From Rhizobium sp. RCAM05350 (GTDB lineage: Bacteria; Pseudomonadota; Alphaproteobacteria; Rhizobiales; Rhizobiaceae), in assembly GCA_024426085.1 (NCBI GenBank), contig CP087975.1:513300-577299 (forward strand): a stretch of DNA of 64,000 bases, in the 5' to 3' direction. Position 1 is the stretch's first letter. Each line of letters opens with the position of its first letter. Below are positions 9,416 through 19,568 of this stretch, one piece after another. A program made the position numbers and the translations under genes. A model generated the notes under the pieces. It made no database searches. It saw nothing but the letters and a program-made list of their open reading frames with translations, and had not been told where the DNA came from.

Positions 9416-10629
9416 ATGACAAAGATCAAGGTCGCCAATCCGGTCGTCGAGCTCGACGGCGATGAAATGACCCGCATCATCTGGCAGTTCATCAAGGAAA
9501 AGCTGATCCATCCCTATCTGGATATCGATCTGGAATATTACGACCTCGGCATGGAAAACCATGATGCGACCAACGATCAGGTGACGATCGATTCTGCCAA
9601 CGCCATCAAGAAGCACGGCGTCGGCGTCAAGTGCGCCACCATCACGCCTGACGAGCAGCGCGTCAGGAATTCGGCCTGAAGAAGATGTGGAAGTCGCCGA
9701 ACGGTACGATCCGCAACATTCTCGGCGGCGTCATCTTCCGCGAACCGATCATCTGCAAGAACGTGCCGCGCCTGGTTCCCGGCTGGACCAAGCCGATCAT
9801 CGTCGGCCGCCACGCCTTCGGCGACCAGTACCGCGCCACCGACTTCAAGTTCCCCGGCAAGGGCAAGCTGACGATGAAGTTCGTCGGCGAAGACGGTACG
9901 GAAATCGAACATGAAGTCTATGACGCGCCGGCCGCCGGTGTTGCCATGGGCATGTACAACCTCGACGAATCGATCACCGATTTCGCCTGGGCATCGCTGA
10001 ACTACGGCCTGCAGCGCGGCGTTCCGGTCTATCTGTCGACCAAGAACACCATCCTCAAGGTCTATGACGGCCGCTTCAAGGATATCTTCCAGCAAGTGTT
10101 CGATGCCGAATTTGCCGGCAAGTTCAAGGAAGCCAAGATCCGGTACGAACACCGCCTGATCGACGACATGGTCGCCTCGGCGCTCAAGTGGTCGGGTGGC
10201 TATGTCTGGGCCTGCAAGAACTATGACGGCGACGTCCAGTCCGACATCGTCGCGCAGGGCTTCGGCTCGCTCGGCCTGATGACCTCGGTTCTGATGACGC
10301 CGGATGGCCAGACGGTGGAAGCCGAAGCAGCCCACGGCACGGTGACCCGTCACTACCGCCAGCACCAGAAGGGCGAGGAAACCTCGACCAACTCGATCGC
10401 CTCGATCTTCGCCTGGACGCGCGGCCTTGCCCACCGCGCCAAGCTCGACGACAACACTGAGCTGGCCAAGTTTGCCGACACGCTGGAAAAGGTCTGCGTC
10501 GATACGGTCGAGAGCGGCTTCATGACCAAGGATCTGGCGTTGCTGATCGGCCCCGACCAGCCATGGCTCTCGACCACCGGCTTCCTCGACAAGATCGACG
10601 AGAACCTGAAGAAGGCAATGGCTGCTTAA
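9416..10629 (+). pseudogene. icd: NADP-dependent isocitrate dehydrogenase (one frameshift)
   Basis: Start ATG at 9416 (MTKIKVANPVVELDGDEMTR). The protein is the ~404-residue homodimeric IDH of alphaproteobacteria and eukaryotes. SPNGTIRNILGG and GRHAFGDQYRATD supply isocitrate-binding Ser/Asn/Arg residues, and HGTVTRHYR lies at the NADP site. One base is missing near 9665: the frame reads VRNSA-stop where the family has VEEFGLKKMWK, and adding a G restores it. It would convert isocitrate to 2-oxoglutarate in the TCA cycle. A break in such a central gene suggests a sequencing error or a dispensable second copy. Confidence 0.9.
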
Positions 10630-10653
10630 GCAACGTCATTTTTGTGAAGACAG

Positions 10654-10681
10654 AAACCCGGCCATCGTGCCGGGTTTTTTT
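10654..10681 (+). terminator. Rho-independent terminator after icd
   Basis: Perfect 9-base stem AAACCCGGC / GCCGGGTTT with loop CATCGT, running into a T tract (to 10681), 24 bases after the icd stop. Confidence 0.85.
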
Positions 10682-10989
10682 ATTGGAGATATCAATGTTC
10701 CGGCGCCGCGCCTTTCCGACCCACTCGATAGTCGACCGAAATCGATCAAGCCCACCCCGCTCAGACGCACATTATGAAAGCCAAGCCCGCGGTTGGCGGA
10801 ACAGGTAAAACGCATGGTTCGCGCGAACGGCAGCGACTGCTCAGTTGAAAGCGCTCGGAATGACCATAGCAGGACCATCGACCTTCTGCCGGAACGCATC
10901 GTGTCAGGTCGATCCGGAATAAGGATTTGAACCACTGCCCATATCTGAGACGGCGTTGACCGCGAGGGAAACGATTCGTTAAAATTCAT

Positions 10990-11013
10990 TCGATTGACTT
11001 AAACTTCAGTCGA
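10990..11013. promoter_or_regulatory. Candidate TetR operator
   Basis: Inverted repeat TCGATTGA-N8-TCAGTCGA (7 of 8 positions pair), ending 15 bases before the regulator ATG at 11029. It lies in a 350-base AT-richer interval (10682-11028) that holds no supported gene. Position and symmetry suit autorepression of the efflux operon. Confidence 0.5.
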
Positions 11014-11028
11014 GCATATATATGCGCC

Positions 11029-11733
11029 ATGGCTAAAATCAAAACCGACATCACCACATCCGCCGCAGGCACGGATCCCTCCCGCAAGGAAAAGCTGCTC
11101 GCAGCGGCGCTCGACGTGTTCGGCCGCTGCGGCTTCGACGGCGCTTCGACCCGTCAGCTGGCGGATGCGGCTGGCGTCAACCTGCAGGCCATTCCCTATT
11201 ATTTCTCCGGCAAGGAAGGCCTCTACCTCGCCACCGCCGATTACCTGGCAGAGATGATCGGCACCCATGTCGGCGGTATGCGTCAGACGATCGGTGCCCG
11301 GATGGCGGAACTTCAAACATCAGGCGAGAGCATAACACCGGCGGAAGCCCGGGCCTTTCTGACGCAGATGGCTGAAACGATGATCACGCTCTTCGTCAGC
11401 AAGACGTCCGAATCCTGGGCGCGCTTCATCATTCGCGAACAGATGGAGCCGACCGAAGCCTTCGGCCGGGTCTACGAGGGCATCATGCGGCCGATGATCG
11501 AGATCGTCCGGCGGTTGATCGCTACGGTTCTCAGCGAGGATTCGGCATCGGAACATGTCCGGCTGCGCACGCTGTCCTTCGTCGGCAGCATCCTCGTTTT
11601 TCGCGTGGCCCATGCGGCGGTTCTCGCGCAGATGGAATGGAAGCAGATTGGCGCGAACGAGATTGCCATTCTGCGCCAGCATGCCGCCGAACTCGTCACC
11701 GTTCTTGAGCCTGCAAAAGGAGCTGCTGCATGA
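11029..11733 (+). CDS. TetR-family regulator, CecR/YbiH-like
   Basis: 234 residues. The N-terminal TetR helix-turn-helix spans about residues 18-65 (LDVFGRCGFDGASTRQLADAAGVNLQAIPYYF is the diagnostic block, given here by position). The C-terminal part resembles the CecR (DUF1956) ligand domain, with MITLFVSKTSESWARFIIREQ. It is the first gene of an operon and overlaps the next (HlyD-like) gene by ATGA. In E. coli, CecR represses the ybhGFSR efflux operon, and the gene order here is the same, so I infer local repression relieved by a toxic substrate. Confidence 0.88.
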   Translation: MAKIKTDITTSAAGTDPSRKEKLLAAALDVFGRCGFDGASTRQLADAAGVNLQAIPYYFSGKEGLYLATADYLAEMIGTHVGGMRQTIGARMAELQTSGESITPAEARAFLTQMAETMITLFVSKTSESWARFIIREQMEPTEAFGRVYEGIMRPMIEIVRRLIATVLSEDSASEHVRLRTLSFVGSILVFRVAHAAVLAQMEWKQIGANEIAILRQHAAELVTVLEPAKGAAA

Positions 11734-12740
11734 AGAAGATTGCTGTTTTCATCTTGCTGCTTGCAGCGGCGGGCGGTGCAGCCTGGTGGTTCGGGTTGCC
11801 TCAGAAACTTGGCTTCCAGGCCGAGGTGAAAACGGATTTCGTGCTCTACGGCAATGTCGACATCCGCCAGGTCTCGCTCGGCTTCCGCGTCAATGGCCGC
11901 CTCGCCGAGCTGTCTGCCGATGAAGGCGACGTCATCAAGAGCGGCACCGTGCTCGCCAAGCTGGACGCCCGGCCATATGATTTTGCCGTCCGTTCGGCCG
12001 ATGCCAATGTCGCAGCCCTGCGCGCCACGCGCGACAAGTTGGTGGCAGGCCCCCGCCCGACGGAGATTGCTCAAACACGCGCATCCTACAACGCGAGCCT
12101 GGCCGAGCTCCAGAATGCCGAACTCGAACTCGAGCGCGCCCAGCAACTTCAGCCGCGAGGCACGATCTCGCAGGCCGCCTATGATCAGGCGGTCGCTGCC
12201 AAGGCAATGGCAGCGGCCCGCTCCGAAGCCGCCAAGGAAGGACTGAAACTCATCGAGGAAGGCAGCCGCGTCGAGGATATCGCCGCCGCCGAGGCCCAGT
12301 TGCAGGCGGCCCAGGCAACGCTTGAATCCGCCCGCACCTCGCTGGAGGATACCGAACTGCGCGCACCCAATGACGGCATCATCCTGTCGCGGGTGCGCGA
12401 AAGCGGCGCCATCGTCGCACCGGCCGATATTGTCTTCGTCTTGTCCCTGACCGAACCAGTCTGGGTGCGAACCTATGTTTCAGAGCCCGATCTCGGCCGC
12501 ATCCATCCCGGCATGAAGGTTAAGGTCAGTTCCGATACAAGACCGGACGACGCCTATGACGGCACGATCGGCTTCATTTCTCCGGTCGCGGAATTCACCC
12601 CGAAGACCGTGGAAACGCCGGAGCTTCGCACCAACCTCGTCTATCGGCTGCGCATCGTCATCGACAAGCCAGGCGCTGACCTGCGCCAGGGCATGCCGGT
12701 CACCGTGCGCTTCCCCGAAGCCGGGGCAACGGGACAGTGA
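11730..12740 (+). CDS. HlyD-family membrane fusion protein, YbhG-like
   Basis: 336 residues with one N-terminal membrane anchor (residues 5-22). Next comes a first half-lipoyl segment (LAELSADEGDVIKSGTVLAKLD), a long alpha-helical coiled-coil hairpin (about residues 85-200, rich in Ala/Glu/Gln), and the second half-lipoyl segment with LRAPNDGIILSRVRESGAIV. A beta-barrel domain follows. It links the inner-membrane ABC exporter to an outer-membrane channel. It overlaps the TetR gene by four bases and the ABC ATPase by GTGA, so translation is probably coupled. Confidence 0.9.
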   Translation: MKKIAVFILLLAAAGGAAWWFGLPQKLGFQAEVKTDFVLYGNVDIRQVSLGFRVNGRLAELSADEGDVIKSGTVLAKLDARPYDFAVRSADANVAALRATRDKLVAGPRPTEIAQTRASYNASLAELQNAELELERAQQLQPRGTISQAAYDQAVAAKAMAAARSEAAKEGLKLIEEGSRVEDIAAAEAQLQAAQATLESARTSLEDTELRAPNDGIILSRVRESGAIVAPADIVFVLSLTEPVWVRTYVSEPDLGRIHPGMKVKVSSDTRPDDAYDGTIGFISPVAEFTPKTVETPELRTNLVYRLRIVIDKPGADLRQGMPVTVRFPEAGATGQ

Positions 12741-14479
12741 CCCTCGCACCGGACAAGACCGAACTGGTTCGGCTGTCGGGCGTGACCAAACGTTTCGGCG
12801 GCGGGTTGCCTGCGCTCGATGCCGTCTCAGGACCGATTCTGGGCGGCGAAATCACCGGGCTCGTCGGTCCGGATGGGGCCGGCAAGACGACCCTGATCCG
12901 GCTCATGACCGGCCTGATGCTGCCGGACAGCGGCACCGTCGAGGTGCTTGGTTTCGATACGGCCAAAAACCCCGCCGCGATCCAGGCCTCGATCGGCTAT
13001 ATGCCGCAGCGGTTCGGGCTCTACGAGGACCTGTCGGTAGAGGAGAACCTCAATCTCTACGCCGACCTGCGCGGTCTGCCGAAGGATGAGCGCGCGGCAA
13101 CCTTCGATGAACTCCTGACTTTCACCGACCTGAAGCGCTTCACCGGTCGACTGGCTGGAAAACTCTCCGGCGGCATGAAGCAGAAGCTCGGCCTTGCCTG
13201 CGCGCTGCTCAAGAAGCCGCGCCTGCTGCTGCTTGATGAACCCGGCGTCGGGGTCGATCCGATCTCGCGACGTGAGCTGTGGAAGATGGTCGAGAATTTG
13301 ACCAGGGAAGGCATCGGCGTCGTCTGGTCGACGGCCTACCTGGACGAGGCGGAGGCCTGCGATGCGGTGCTTCTGCTCAATCAGGGCAAGCTTCTTTTTC
13401 CGGCAAACCGGCGGAAATGACGGCGCGCGTCGAAGGCCGGGTTTTCAAGGTCTCGGGCATTTCTGGCCGCAAGCGACAGGTGCTGGCCAAGCTTCTCGAT
13501 GGGCAGGGCATCATCGATGGCGTCATCCAGGGCGAGGCCATCCGGATTGTGACCGGAAATGAGGCGCTGCCGGATGTCTCGCCGGCGGGAGACGGTGCTG
13601 CAGCCTCGCCTGCGGTGTCACGTTTCGAGGATGCCTTTGTCGACATGCTCGGCGGCGGCCCCGGCGGCCGCTCGAAACTGGCCGAGGCCCAGCAAACGCT
13701 CGCTGCCAAGGACGACCGTCCGGTGATCGAAGCCAGGGGCCTGACTAAAAAATTCGGCGATTTCACCGCCGCCGACGACATCACCTTCGATATCCGCCGT
13801 GGAGAGATCTTCCGGGCTGCTCGGCCCCAACGGCGCCGGCAAGTCCACGACGTTCAAGATGCTTTGCGGCCTTTTGAAGCCAACCGCAGGTGAAGGCCGC
13901 GTTGCCGGCTTTGATCTGCGCCACGATGCCGCCTCCGCCCGCAACCAGCTCGGCTATATGGCGCAGAAATTCTCGCTCTACGGCGACCTCAGCATCGGCC
14001 AGAACCTCGATTTCTTCGCCGGTGTCTATGGCCTGTCCGGCCAGCGCAAACGCGAGCGTGTTGCGCTGATGAACGAGATCTTCGATTTCGGCCGTCATGC
14101 CGGCCAGTCCTCGAAGGACCTGCCGCTCGGATTGAAACAGCGCCTGGCGCTTGCCTGCGCGGTCATGCACGAGCCGCAAGCTCTATTTCTGGATGAGCCC
14201 ACCTCTGGCGTCGATCCGATCACGCGCCGCGAATTCTGGACGCATATCAATGCGCTGGTCGAGAAAGGCGTGACAGTTCTGGTGACCACCCATTTCATGG
14301 AAGAGGCCGAATATTGCGACCGGATCTCGCTGATCTATCGCGGCCGTTCGATCGCGCTCGGCTCGCCGGATGAGCTGAAGGCAAGTGTCGTCACCGAGGA
14401 TAATCCGGACCCGACCATGGAAGATGCATTCATCGCGCTGGTCGAGCGATCCGAAACCGGCGCGAAGGAAGCGGCATGA
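12737..14479 (+). pseudogene. Two-domain ABC exporter ATPase, YbhF-like (two frameshifts)
   Basis: GTG start at 12737 overlapping the HlyD stop. Domain 1 has Walker A GPDGAGKTT, signature KLSGGMKQKLGLACAL and Walker B LLLLDEPGVGVD. Domain 2 has GPNGAGKSTT, the modified signature LPLGLKQRLALACAV, LFLDEPTSGVD and TTHFMEEAEYC. Frame changes lie near 13405 and near 13815, just before the second Walker A. About 580 residues when joined, the usual YbhF length. It would power the two ABC-2 permeases encoded downstream. Confidence 0.85.
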
Positions 14480-15610
14480 GCACCTCCTCGACATCCGGCC
14501 GGATGCGGCGCTTCGCAGCCCTCGTGCGCAAGGAGAGCTATCAGGCGATGCGCGACCCCAGCACGACGCTGATCGCCTTCGTGCTGCCGCTCATCCTGCT
14601 TTTCCTGTTCGGATACGGCGTCTCGCTCGACGTTACCCGCACGCGCGTCGGGCTGGTCATGGAAGAAACGACGCCGCTGACACAGGCGCTGGCAGCGAGT
14701 TTTCAGGCGTCGCGCTATTTTTCGGTGACCACGCGCCAGGATCGCCGCTTCTTCGAGGAGGACCTGGTCAACGGCCGCATTCGCGGCATCCTGGTCATTC
14801 CGGCCAATTTCACCACCGACTATGCCGCCGGAAGACGGCCGCAGATCCAGGTCATCGTCGACGGTTCCGAACCCAACACGGCGAATTTCGTGCAGAACTA
14901 TGCGCAAGGCACTATCGCCAACTGGGAGCGCCAGCGCCAGACGCTGATGGCCGAGGAACCGTCTGCGATCACCGTCGAGCAACGTTTCTGGTTCAACCCC
15001 GAACTCACCAGCCGCTATTTTCTCGTACCCGGATCGATCGCCATCGTCATGACGCTGGTCGGCACCCTGCTGACATCGCTGGTCGTCGCCCGTGAATGGG
15101 AACGCGGCACGATGGAAGCGATGATGGCCACGCCGGTGACGGCCATCGAGCTCCTGATCGGCAAGATCTTCCCCTATTTCGTCCTTGGTCTGGCAGCGAT
15201 GACGCTGTGCGTGTTGCTCGCTGTCTTCCTGTTCGGCGTGCCGTTTCGCGGTTCGGTCCTGGCGCTCTATGCCCTGTCGGCCACGTTTCTGGTCCCGGCG
15301 CTCGGGCAAGGCCTCCTCATCTCGGCGGCGACGAAGAACCAGTTTCTCGCCTCGCAGCTGGCGCTGATCTCCGCCTTCCTCCCGGCTTTCCTGCTGTCCG
15401 GCTTCCTGTTCGAGATCAATTCGATGCCTGTCGTCATCCAATGGATCACCTACATCGTGCCCCGCGCGATACCTGATCCCCAGCCTGCAGACCGTCTTCC
15501 TTGCCGGAGACATCTGGCCGATGTTCCTGCATGCGATGGCCGTCATGCTCCTGATCGGCGGCGTTTTCTTCGTGCTGGCCGCCCGCAGCACGCGCAAGAG
15601 GATCGGATGA
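14476..15610 (+). pseudogene. ABC-2 type permease, YbhS-like (one frameshift)
   Basis: Starts by ATGA overlap with the ATPase. One N-terminal membrane helix (residues ~28-48), a large periplasmic domain, then five clustered helices from about residue 175, with REWERGTMEAMMATP in the linker typical of ABC-2 permeases. Near 15470 the frame slips. The correct continuation (ITYIVP, then YLIPSLQTVFLAGDIWP) ends at TGA 15608-15610, whereas the slipped frame runs on into the next permease and creates a false 748-residue fusion. Confidence 0.85.
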
Positions 15611-16722
15611 TGTGGTGGACGCGGCTTCGAGCCCTGATCGTCAAGGAACTGCTGGCGGTGCTGCGCGATCCGAAAGGCCGCGCCATCCTGATCGGGCCGC
15701 CGATCCTGCAGCTTCTCGTGTTTTCCTATGCCGCGACGCTCGAGGTCCGCAATGTCGATGTGATGATCCTCAATCGCGACAGCGGCCATTGGGGACAGGA
15801 ACTGGTCGAGCGCATCGAGGGATCGCCAACGTTCCGCCGGATCGACATCGCCGCCAATCCGGACCAGGTTCGCCAGGCGATCGACAATCAGGCCGTCATC
15901 GCCGCCATCGAGATCAGCCCGGACTTTTCGCGCAATATCGAGGCGGGAACGGCTGTTGATCTGCAAATCATCCTCGACGGCCGCCGCTCGAACGCCTCGC
16001 AGATCGTTTCCGGCTACCTCACCCAGATCGCCGCTGGCCTTGCCGCCGAGACGCCGGCCGGAAAACGCGCCGCCGCCCGTGCGGTATCGACAATCCCGCG
16101 CAACTGGTTCAATCCGAACCTCATCTACCAATGGTTCATGGTGCCGAACCTGATCGCCAGCATCGCGCTTCTGATCGGTCTGATCGTCACGGCCCTGTCG
16201 ATTGCGCGCGAACGCGAACTCGGTACCTTCGATCAGCTGATGGTCTCGCCGCTCCGGGTCCATGAGATCCTGATTGGCAAGCTCGTCCCGCCGATGATGA
16301 TCGGCCTGTTCCACATCACCGCCTATATTCTCGCCGCTCTCTTCATCTTCGAGCTGCCTTTGCGCGGATCGCTGTTCTTGCTCTATGGCAGCGCGCTGTT
16401 TTACCTCGCCTCGGTGGTCGGCATCGGGCTGTTCATCTCGGCACTGTCGATGACACAGCAACAGGCGATCCTTGGTGCTTTCCTGTTCATGGTGCCCGCC
16501 ATGCTGCTTTCTGGATTTGCAACGCCGATCGAGAACATGCCTGACTGGCTGCAACCGGTAACGCTGGTCAATCCGCTGCGCTATTTCCTGATCGTCGTGA
16601 AGGGCGTGTTCCTCAAAGACATCAGCCTTGCCGAGGTCGTGAACCAAACCATCCCGCTCTTGATGATCGCCATCGTGACACTCTCGGCCGCCGCCTGGCT
16701 ATTCCGGCGGCGACTGGAGTAG
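15607..16722 (+). CDS. ABC-2 type permease, YbhR-like
   Basis: Start at the first ATG of ATGATG (15607), overlapping the previous stop; 371 residues. Same architecture as its partner: N-terminal helix, periplasmic domain, then about five C-terminal helices. It has ARERELGTFDQLMVSPLRVHE before helix 3 and the conserved FLFMVPAMLLSGFATPIENMP near helix 5. With YbhF- and YbhG-like proteins it forms a tripartite drug exporter; E. coli YbhFSR affects cefoperazone and chloramphenicol sensitivity. Last gene of the operon. Confidence 0.9.
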   Translation: MMWWTRLRALIVKELLAVLRDPKGRAILIGPPILQLLVFSYAATLEVRNVDVMILNRDSGHWGQELVERIEGSPTFRRIDIAANPDQVRQAIDNQAVIAAIEISPDFSRNIEAGTAVDLQIILDGRRSNASQIVSGYLTQIAAGLAAETPAGKRAAARAVSTIPRNWFNPNLIYQWFMVPNLIASIALLIGLIVTALSIARERELGTFDQLMVSPLRVHEILIGKLVPPMMIGLFHITAYILAALFIFELPLRGSLFLLYGSALFYLASVVGIGLFISALSMTQQQAILGAFLFMVPAMLLSGFATPIENMPDWLQPVTLVNPLRYFLIVVKGVFLKDISLAEVVNQTIPLLMIAIVTLSAAAWLFRRRLE

Positions 16723-16851
16723 ATGATAATTTGTATGCCCAGAGTAATACGATGACGGGTGACGATTTCTTCTCGCCGGAGGAAGCCCGCGGTACAATCC
16801 CCAGGCAGACCAGCGAGCGCACAATTTCGATGATATCGTCGCGTCGACCCA

Positions 16852-17081
16852 TCAGATTCTCCATGTGCCAAACACCACCCATATGATGCTAAAATCCACG
16901 CCCCTCACCATTCGAAGTTCGATTTGCGGCTTGGGGAATTCCCTCGTCCATTGCAGCGCAAAGCCGATGCCGAGGTCGGCCAATACCAGCAAGATCAGTG
17001 CAACGTCGGTCGCCTTGATGGGATAAGAACGGCTGCCCCCGAGATGTTAGAGAGGTCCAACGACGCCTTAAGCATCACCAT
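16852..17081 (-). pseudogene. Small putative membrane protein (frameshifted)
   Basis: From the ATG at 17081 (MVMLKASLDLSNISG), after a one-base shift near 17035, an open frame gives one hydrophobic helix (ALILLVLADLGIGFALQW) and ends FGTWRI-stop at 16852. About 75 residues. I do not recognise it. The single helix with short basic ends suggests a small inner-membrane protein or the remnant of one. The remaining sequence between the YbhR-like and Prc genes shows nothing else. Confidence 0.25.
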
Positions 17082-17177
17082 TTGAAGAACGGATACACGA
17101 GACGAACCGACACATGCCGCTGCGCTGTCGCAATTGGCTAATTTCCGCCCCCTATTTCCCGATTGTCGTGTGGCTGC

Positions 17178-19259
17178 CTATTGCACGTGTTCCTGCAAAT
17201 CCGCTTCATCAGCAAGAATAGCGGCGGCCTCGTTCAGCAAAACATCTTTTGCGTTCCTGCGGGCATTTTCAATGGCAATATCAGCACTCAGGCTCCGCTC
17301 GTTTGCTTGCAAGCCATCGTCTTCACCAAGGTCCACCCCACCATTTATTTGCGTACGCGCCTTGAGACGAGTTGCTTGAGCAGCCAATTCAATTCGACGC
17401 TGGGTTAGATTGAGGGAGACGACCCCTTTCTCGCGCTGCGCCTTTAGTTCGGCAATATCTTCTACGAAGCGTTTGAAATCCCGATCGTTCCGTACCCGGG
17501 CATCATGGCGGCTTTGCAGTTGCGGCAGCAAAGCCGCCAAATTCCCGGCAGGCGTATAGTTCGCAGGCTTGATCTGTGTCCACGGCAATGCGTTGTCATA
17601 GCTCGCCTCACCGAAGCCTTTGGGATCGGAAAGGCTTGCCAAGATGATATCAGGCGTCACGCCGCGCAGCTGTGTCGTACCGCCATTGACACGGAAAAAC
17701 TGAGCAACCGTCAATTTTAGCTCACCGAATTTTGGTTTTCTGTTGTTAGCGGCCCGGTCCAGATTGACCACAGTTTGCACAGTGCCCTTACCAAAGCTGG
17801 GTTCGCCGACAATCACACCGCGGCCGTAGTCTTGTATCGCTGCGGCAAAAATCTCGGAAGCCGACGCCGAACCGCGATTGATCAACACACCGACCGGACC
17901 TTTCCAGGCAGGCGTGGGAAGATCATCGCGTTCTATCTTTATTTTTCCGTCCGCGCCGCGTTGCTGGACCACCGGACCTTTGCCGACAAACAGGCCTGTC
18001 AGATCAATCGCCTCGGTCAGCGAACCGCCGCCGTTATTGCGCAAGTCCACCAGAACGCCGTCAACGTCGGCCTGCTTCAGTTCACCGAGAAGCTTGGCAA
18101 CATCACGGCTTGCACTTTTGTAATTCCTGTCGCCTTTTCTCCGCGCCTCGAAATCTTCATAAAACACCGGAAGAGTAATCACTCCAATTTTGCGCGTGGC
18201 ATCGCCATCCTTTACGGACAGGATGGACTTCCTGGCAGCCTGCTTTTCAAGACTGATTTTATCTCGCGTCAGGCTGATGAGGCGATGGCTACCATCCGGG
18301 CCGGCATCCACTGGCAAGATGTCCAAGCGTACGACGGAATCCTTTTCCCCTCGTATCATCTGCACAATTTCATCGAGGCGCATGCCCAGCACTTCCTTGA
18401 TCGCGCCACTCTCGCCTTGACCGACACCGGTAATGCGGTCCCCGACCGCAAGCTTGCTGGACAGCTGCGCCGGGCCACCCGGCACAAGTTCGCGGATCGT
18501 CGTGTAGTCATCACGCTCCTGCAAGACCGCACCGATACCGACCAGCGAAAGCTTCATGGAAATATCGAACTCAGCCGCGGCTTTAGGGCCGAAATAGTCT
18601 GTGTGCGGATCAACAGACGTCGTATAGGCGCCCATGAATGACTGGAAAACGTCGTCACTCTTGTACTCGAACGCACGTTTGAGGGAGTTTTCATAGCGCT
18701 TGTCGAGCGTATCGCGAATAACCGCGTCAGCTTTGCCCGTCAGTTTCAGCCGCAGCCAGTCGCCTTTGACGTGTTTGCGCCAGAGATCGTCGCTTTCGCC
18801 TTCAGATTGCGGCCATGGGGCTTCATCGCGCAACAAGGAGTAGGCTTCCTGCACACTGAAGTCGAAGTCATGTTTGAGCAAGTTGCGTGCATATTGCATA
18901 CGGCCGACAATGCGCTGCTCATACACGTTGAAAATTGAAAACGGGATCCGCAGGTCTTCCCGTTTGATGGCATCGTCAATCTTTGCGCTGTCAGCCATGA
19001 ACGTATCGATGTCCGCCTGCAGGAACAGCACTCTGTCCGGATCCAGGGACTTAATGAACCGGGTCATAATCTTGGCCGACAAGGCGTCATCGAGCGGAAC
19101 GGGCTTGTAGGCGAAACGCGTGAGAAATTTTGCGCTTAAACGGGCGGCTTGCGCCTGTTGCTGTAGTGGCGCCAGAACGGGCGGCGATTCGACTTCCAGA
19201 GCATATGCGAATGGTCCTAATACCAAGAAAACACCAAGCATGCCATAATGTATACGCAT
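17178..19259 (-). CDS. prc: Carboxy-terminal processing protease Prc (tail-specific protease, S41A)
   Basis: 693 residues with an N-terminal signal peptide (FLVLGPFAYA), a long N-terminal helical domain, a PDZ domain (about residues 235-330, with LVGIGAVLQERDDYTTI and GGPAQLSSKLAVGD) and the S41 peptidase core. The nucleophile serine is in RGSASASEIFAAAIQDYGR and the general-base lysine in SFGKGTVQT. A C-terminal basic coiled segment matches DUF3340. Prc trims or degrades periplasmic proteins. The ~690-residue form is usual in beta- and gammaproteobacteria; rhizobial CtpA is about 440 residues. Its intact frame, lower GC and isolated position suggest transfer. Confidence 0.92.
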   Translation of the reverse strand: MRIHYGMLGVFLVLGPFAYALEVESPPVLAPLQQQAQAARLSAKFLTRFAYKPVPLDDALSAKIMTRFIKSLDPDRVLFLQADIDTFMADSAKIDDAIKREDLRIPFSIFNVYEQRIVGRMQYARNLLKHDFDFSVQEAYSLLRDEAPWPQSEGESDDLWRKHVKGDWLRLKLTGKADAVIRDTLDKRYENSLKRAFEYKSDDVFQSFMGAYTTSVDPHTDYFGPKAAAEFDISMKLSLVGIGAVLQERDDYTTIRELVPGGPAQLSSKLAVGDRITGVGQGESGAIKEVLGMRLDEIVQMIRGEKDSVVRLDILPVDAGPDGSHRLISLTRDKISLEKQAARKSILSVKDGDATRKIGVITLPVFYEDFEARRKGDRNYKSASRDVAKLLGELKQADVDGVLVDLRNNGGGSLTEAIDLTGLFVGKGPVVQQRGADGKIKIERDDLPTPAWKGPVGVLINRGSASASEIFAAAIQDYGRGVIVGEPSFGKGTVQTVVNLDRAANNRKPKFGELKLTVAQFFRVNGGTTQLRGVTPDIILASLSDPKGFGEASYDNALPWTQIKPANYTPAGNLAALLPQLQSRHDARVRNDRDFKRFVEDIAELKAQREKGVVSLNLTQRRIELAAQATRLKARTQINGGVDLGEDDGLQANERSLSADIAIENARRNAKDVLLNEAAAILADEADLQEHVQ

Positions 19260-19568
19260 TCAGGTTTGATCCAATTTCTAATGTCGTGTCATCAATGACT
19301 GACCTTGGTGGAACAATTATGGTTGATTGGCAACTAAAGGAATGCGTGCCTCGATGCACTGGTCCTGTCCGCTATCAACTCTGAAGAGCCACGTTACTTC
19401 CATCAACTCAATATGCCGTAACACTGAAATCCAGACGGCAGATAGCTGGGCCAGTCTTGGAAGGATGCCTGTTATTGACATCGAGCCCCCAACGCCAGCT
19501 CGGAGAAGCCCTTACGGTTTCGTCCGCAAATTCTTGCCGTGATGGCTCACTCCGTCCATATAGGCGCC
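19260..19568. other. Intergenic region, no gene seen
   Basis: About 310 bases between the divergent Prc and J-domain genes. Short open frames only; no clear promoter palindrome or RNA gene recognised. Confidence 0.4.

Noticed and set aside
14335..16647. 770-residue open frame on the minus strand
   Set aside because: It lies fully antisense to the ABC-2 permease genes, is rich in Arg/Gln/His/Asp as expected from a GC-rich shadow frame, and matches no family.
14476..16722. A 748-residue fusion of two ABC-2 permeases
   Set aside because: The frame passes from one permease into the next through a scrambled stretch near 15470-15600. The corrected frame stops at 15610 and overlaps a normal ATG start, as expected for two separate genes.
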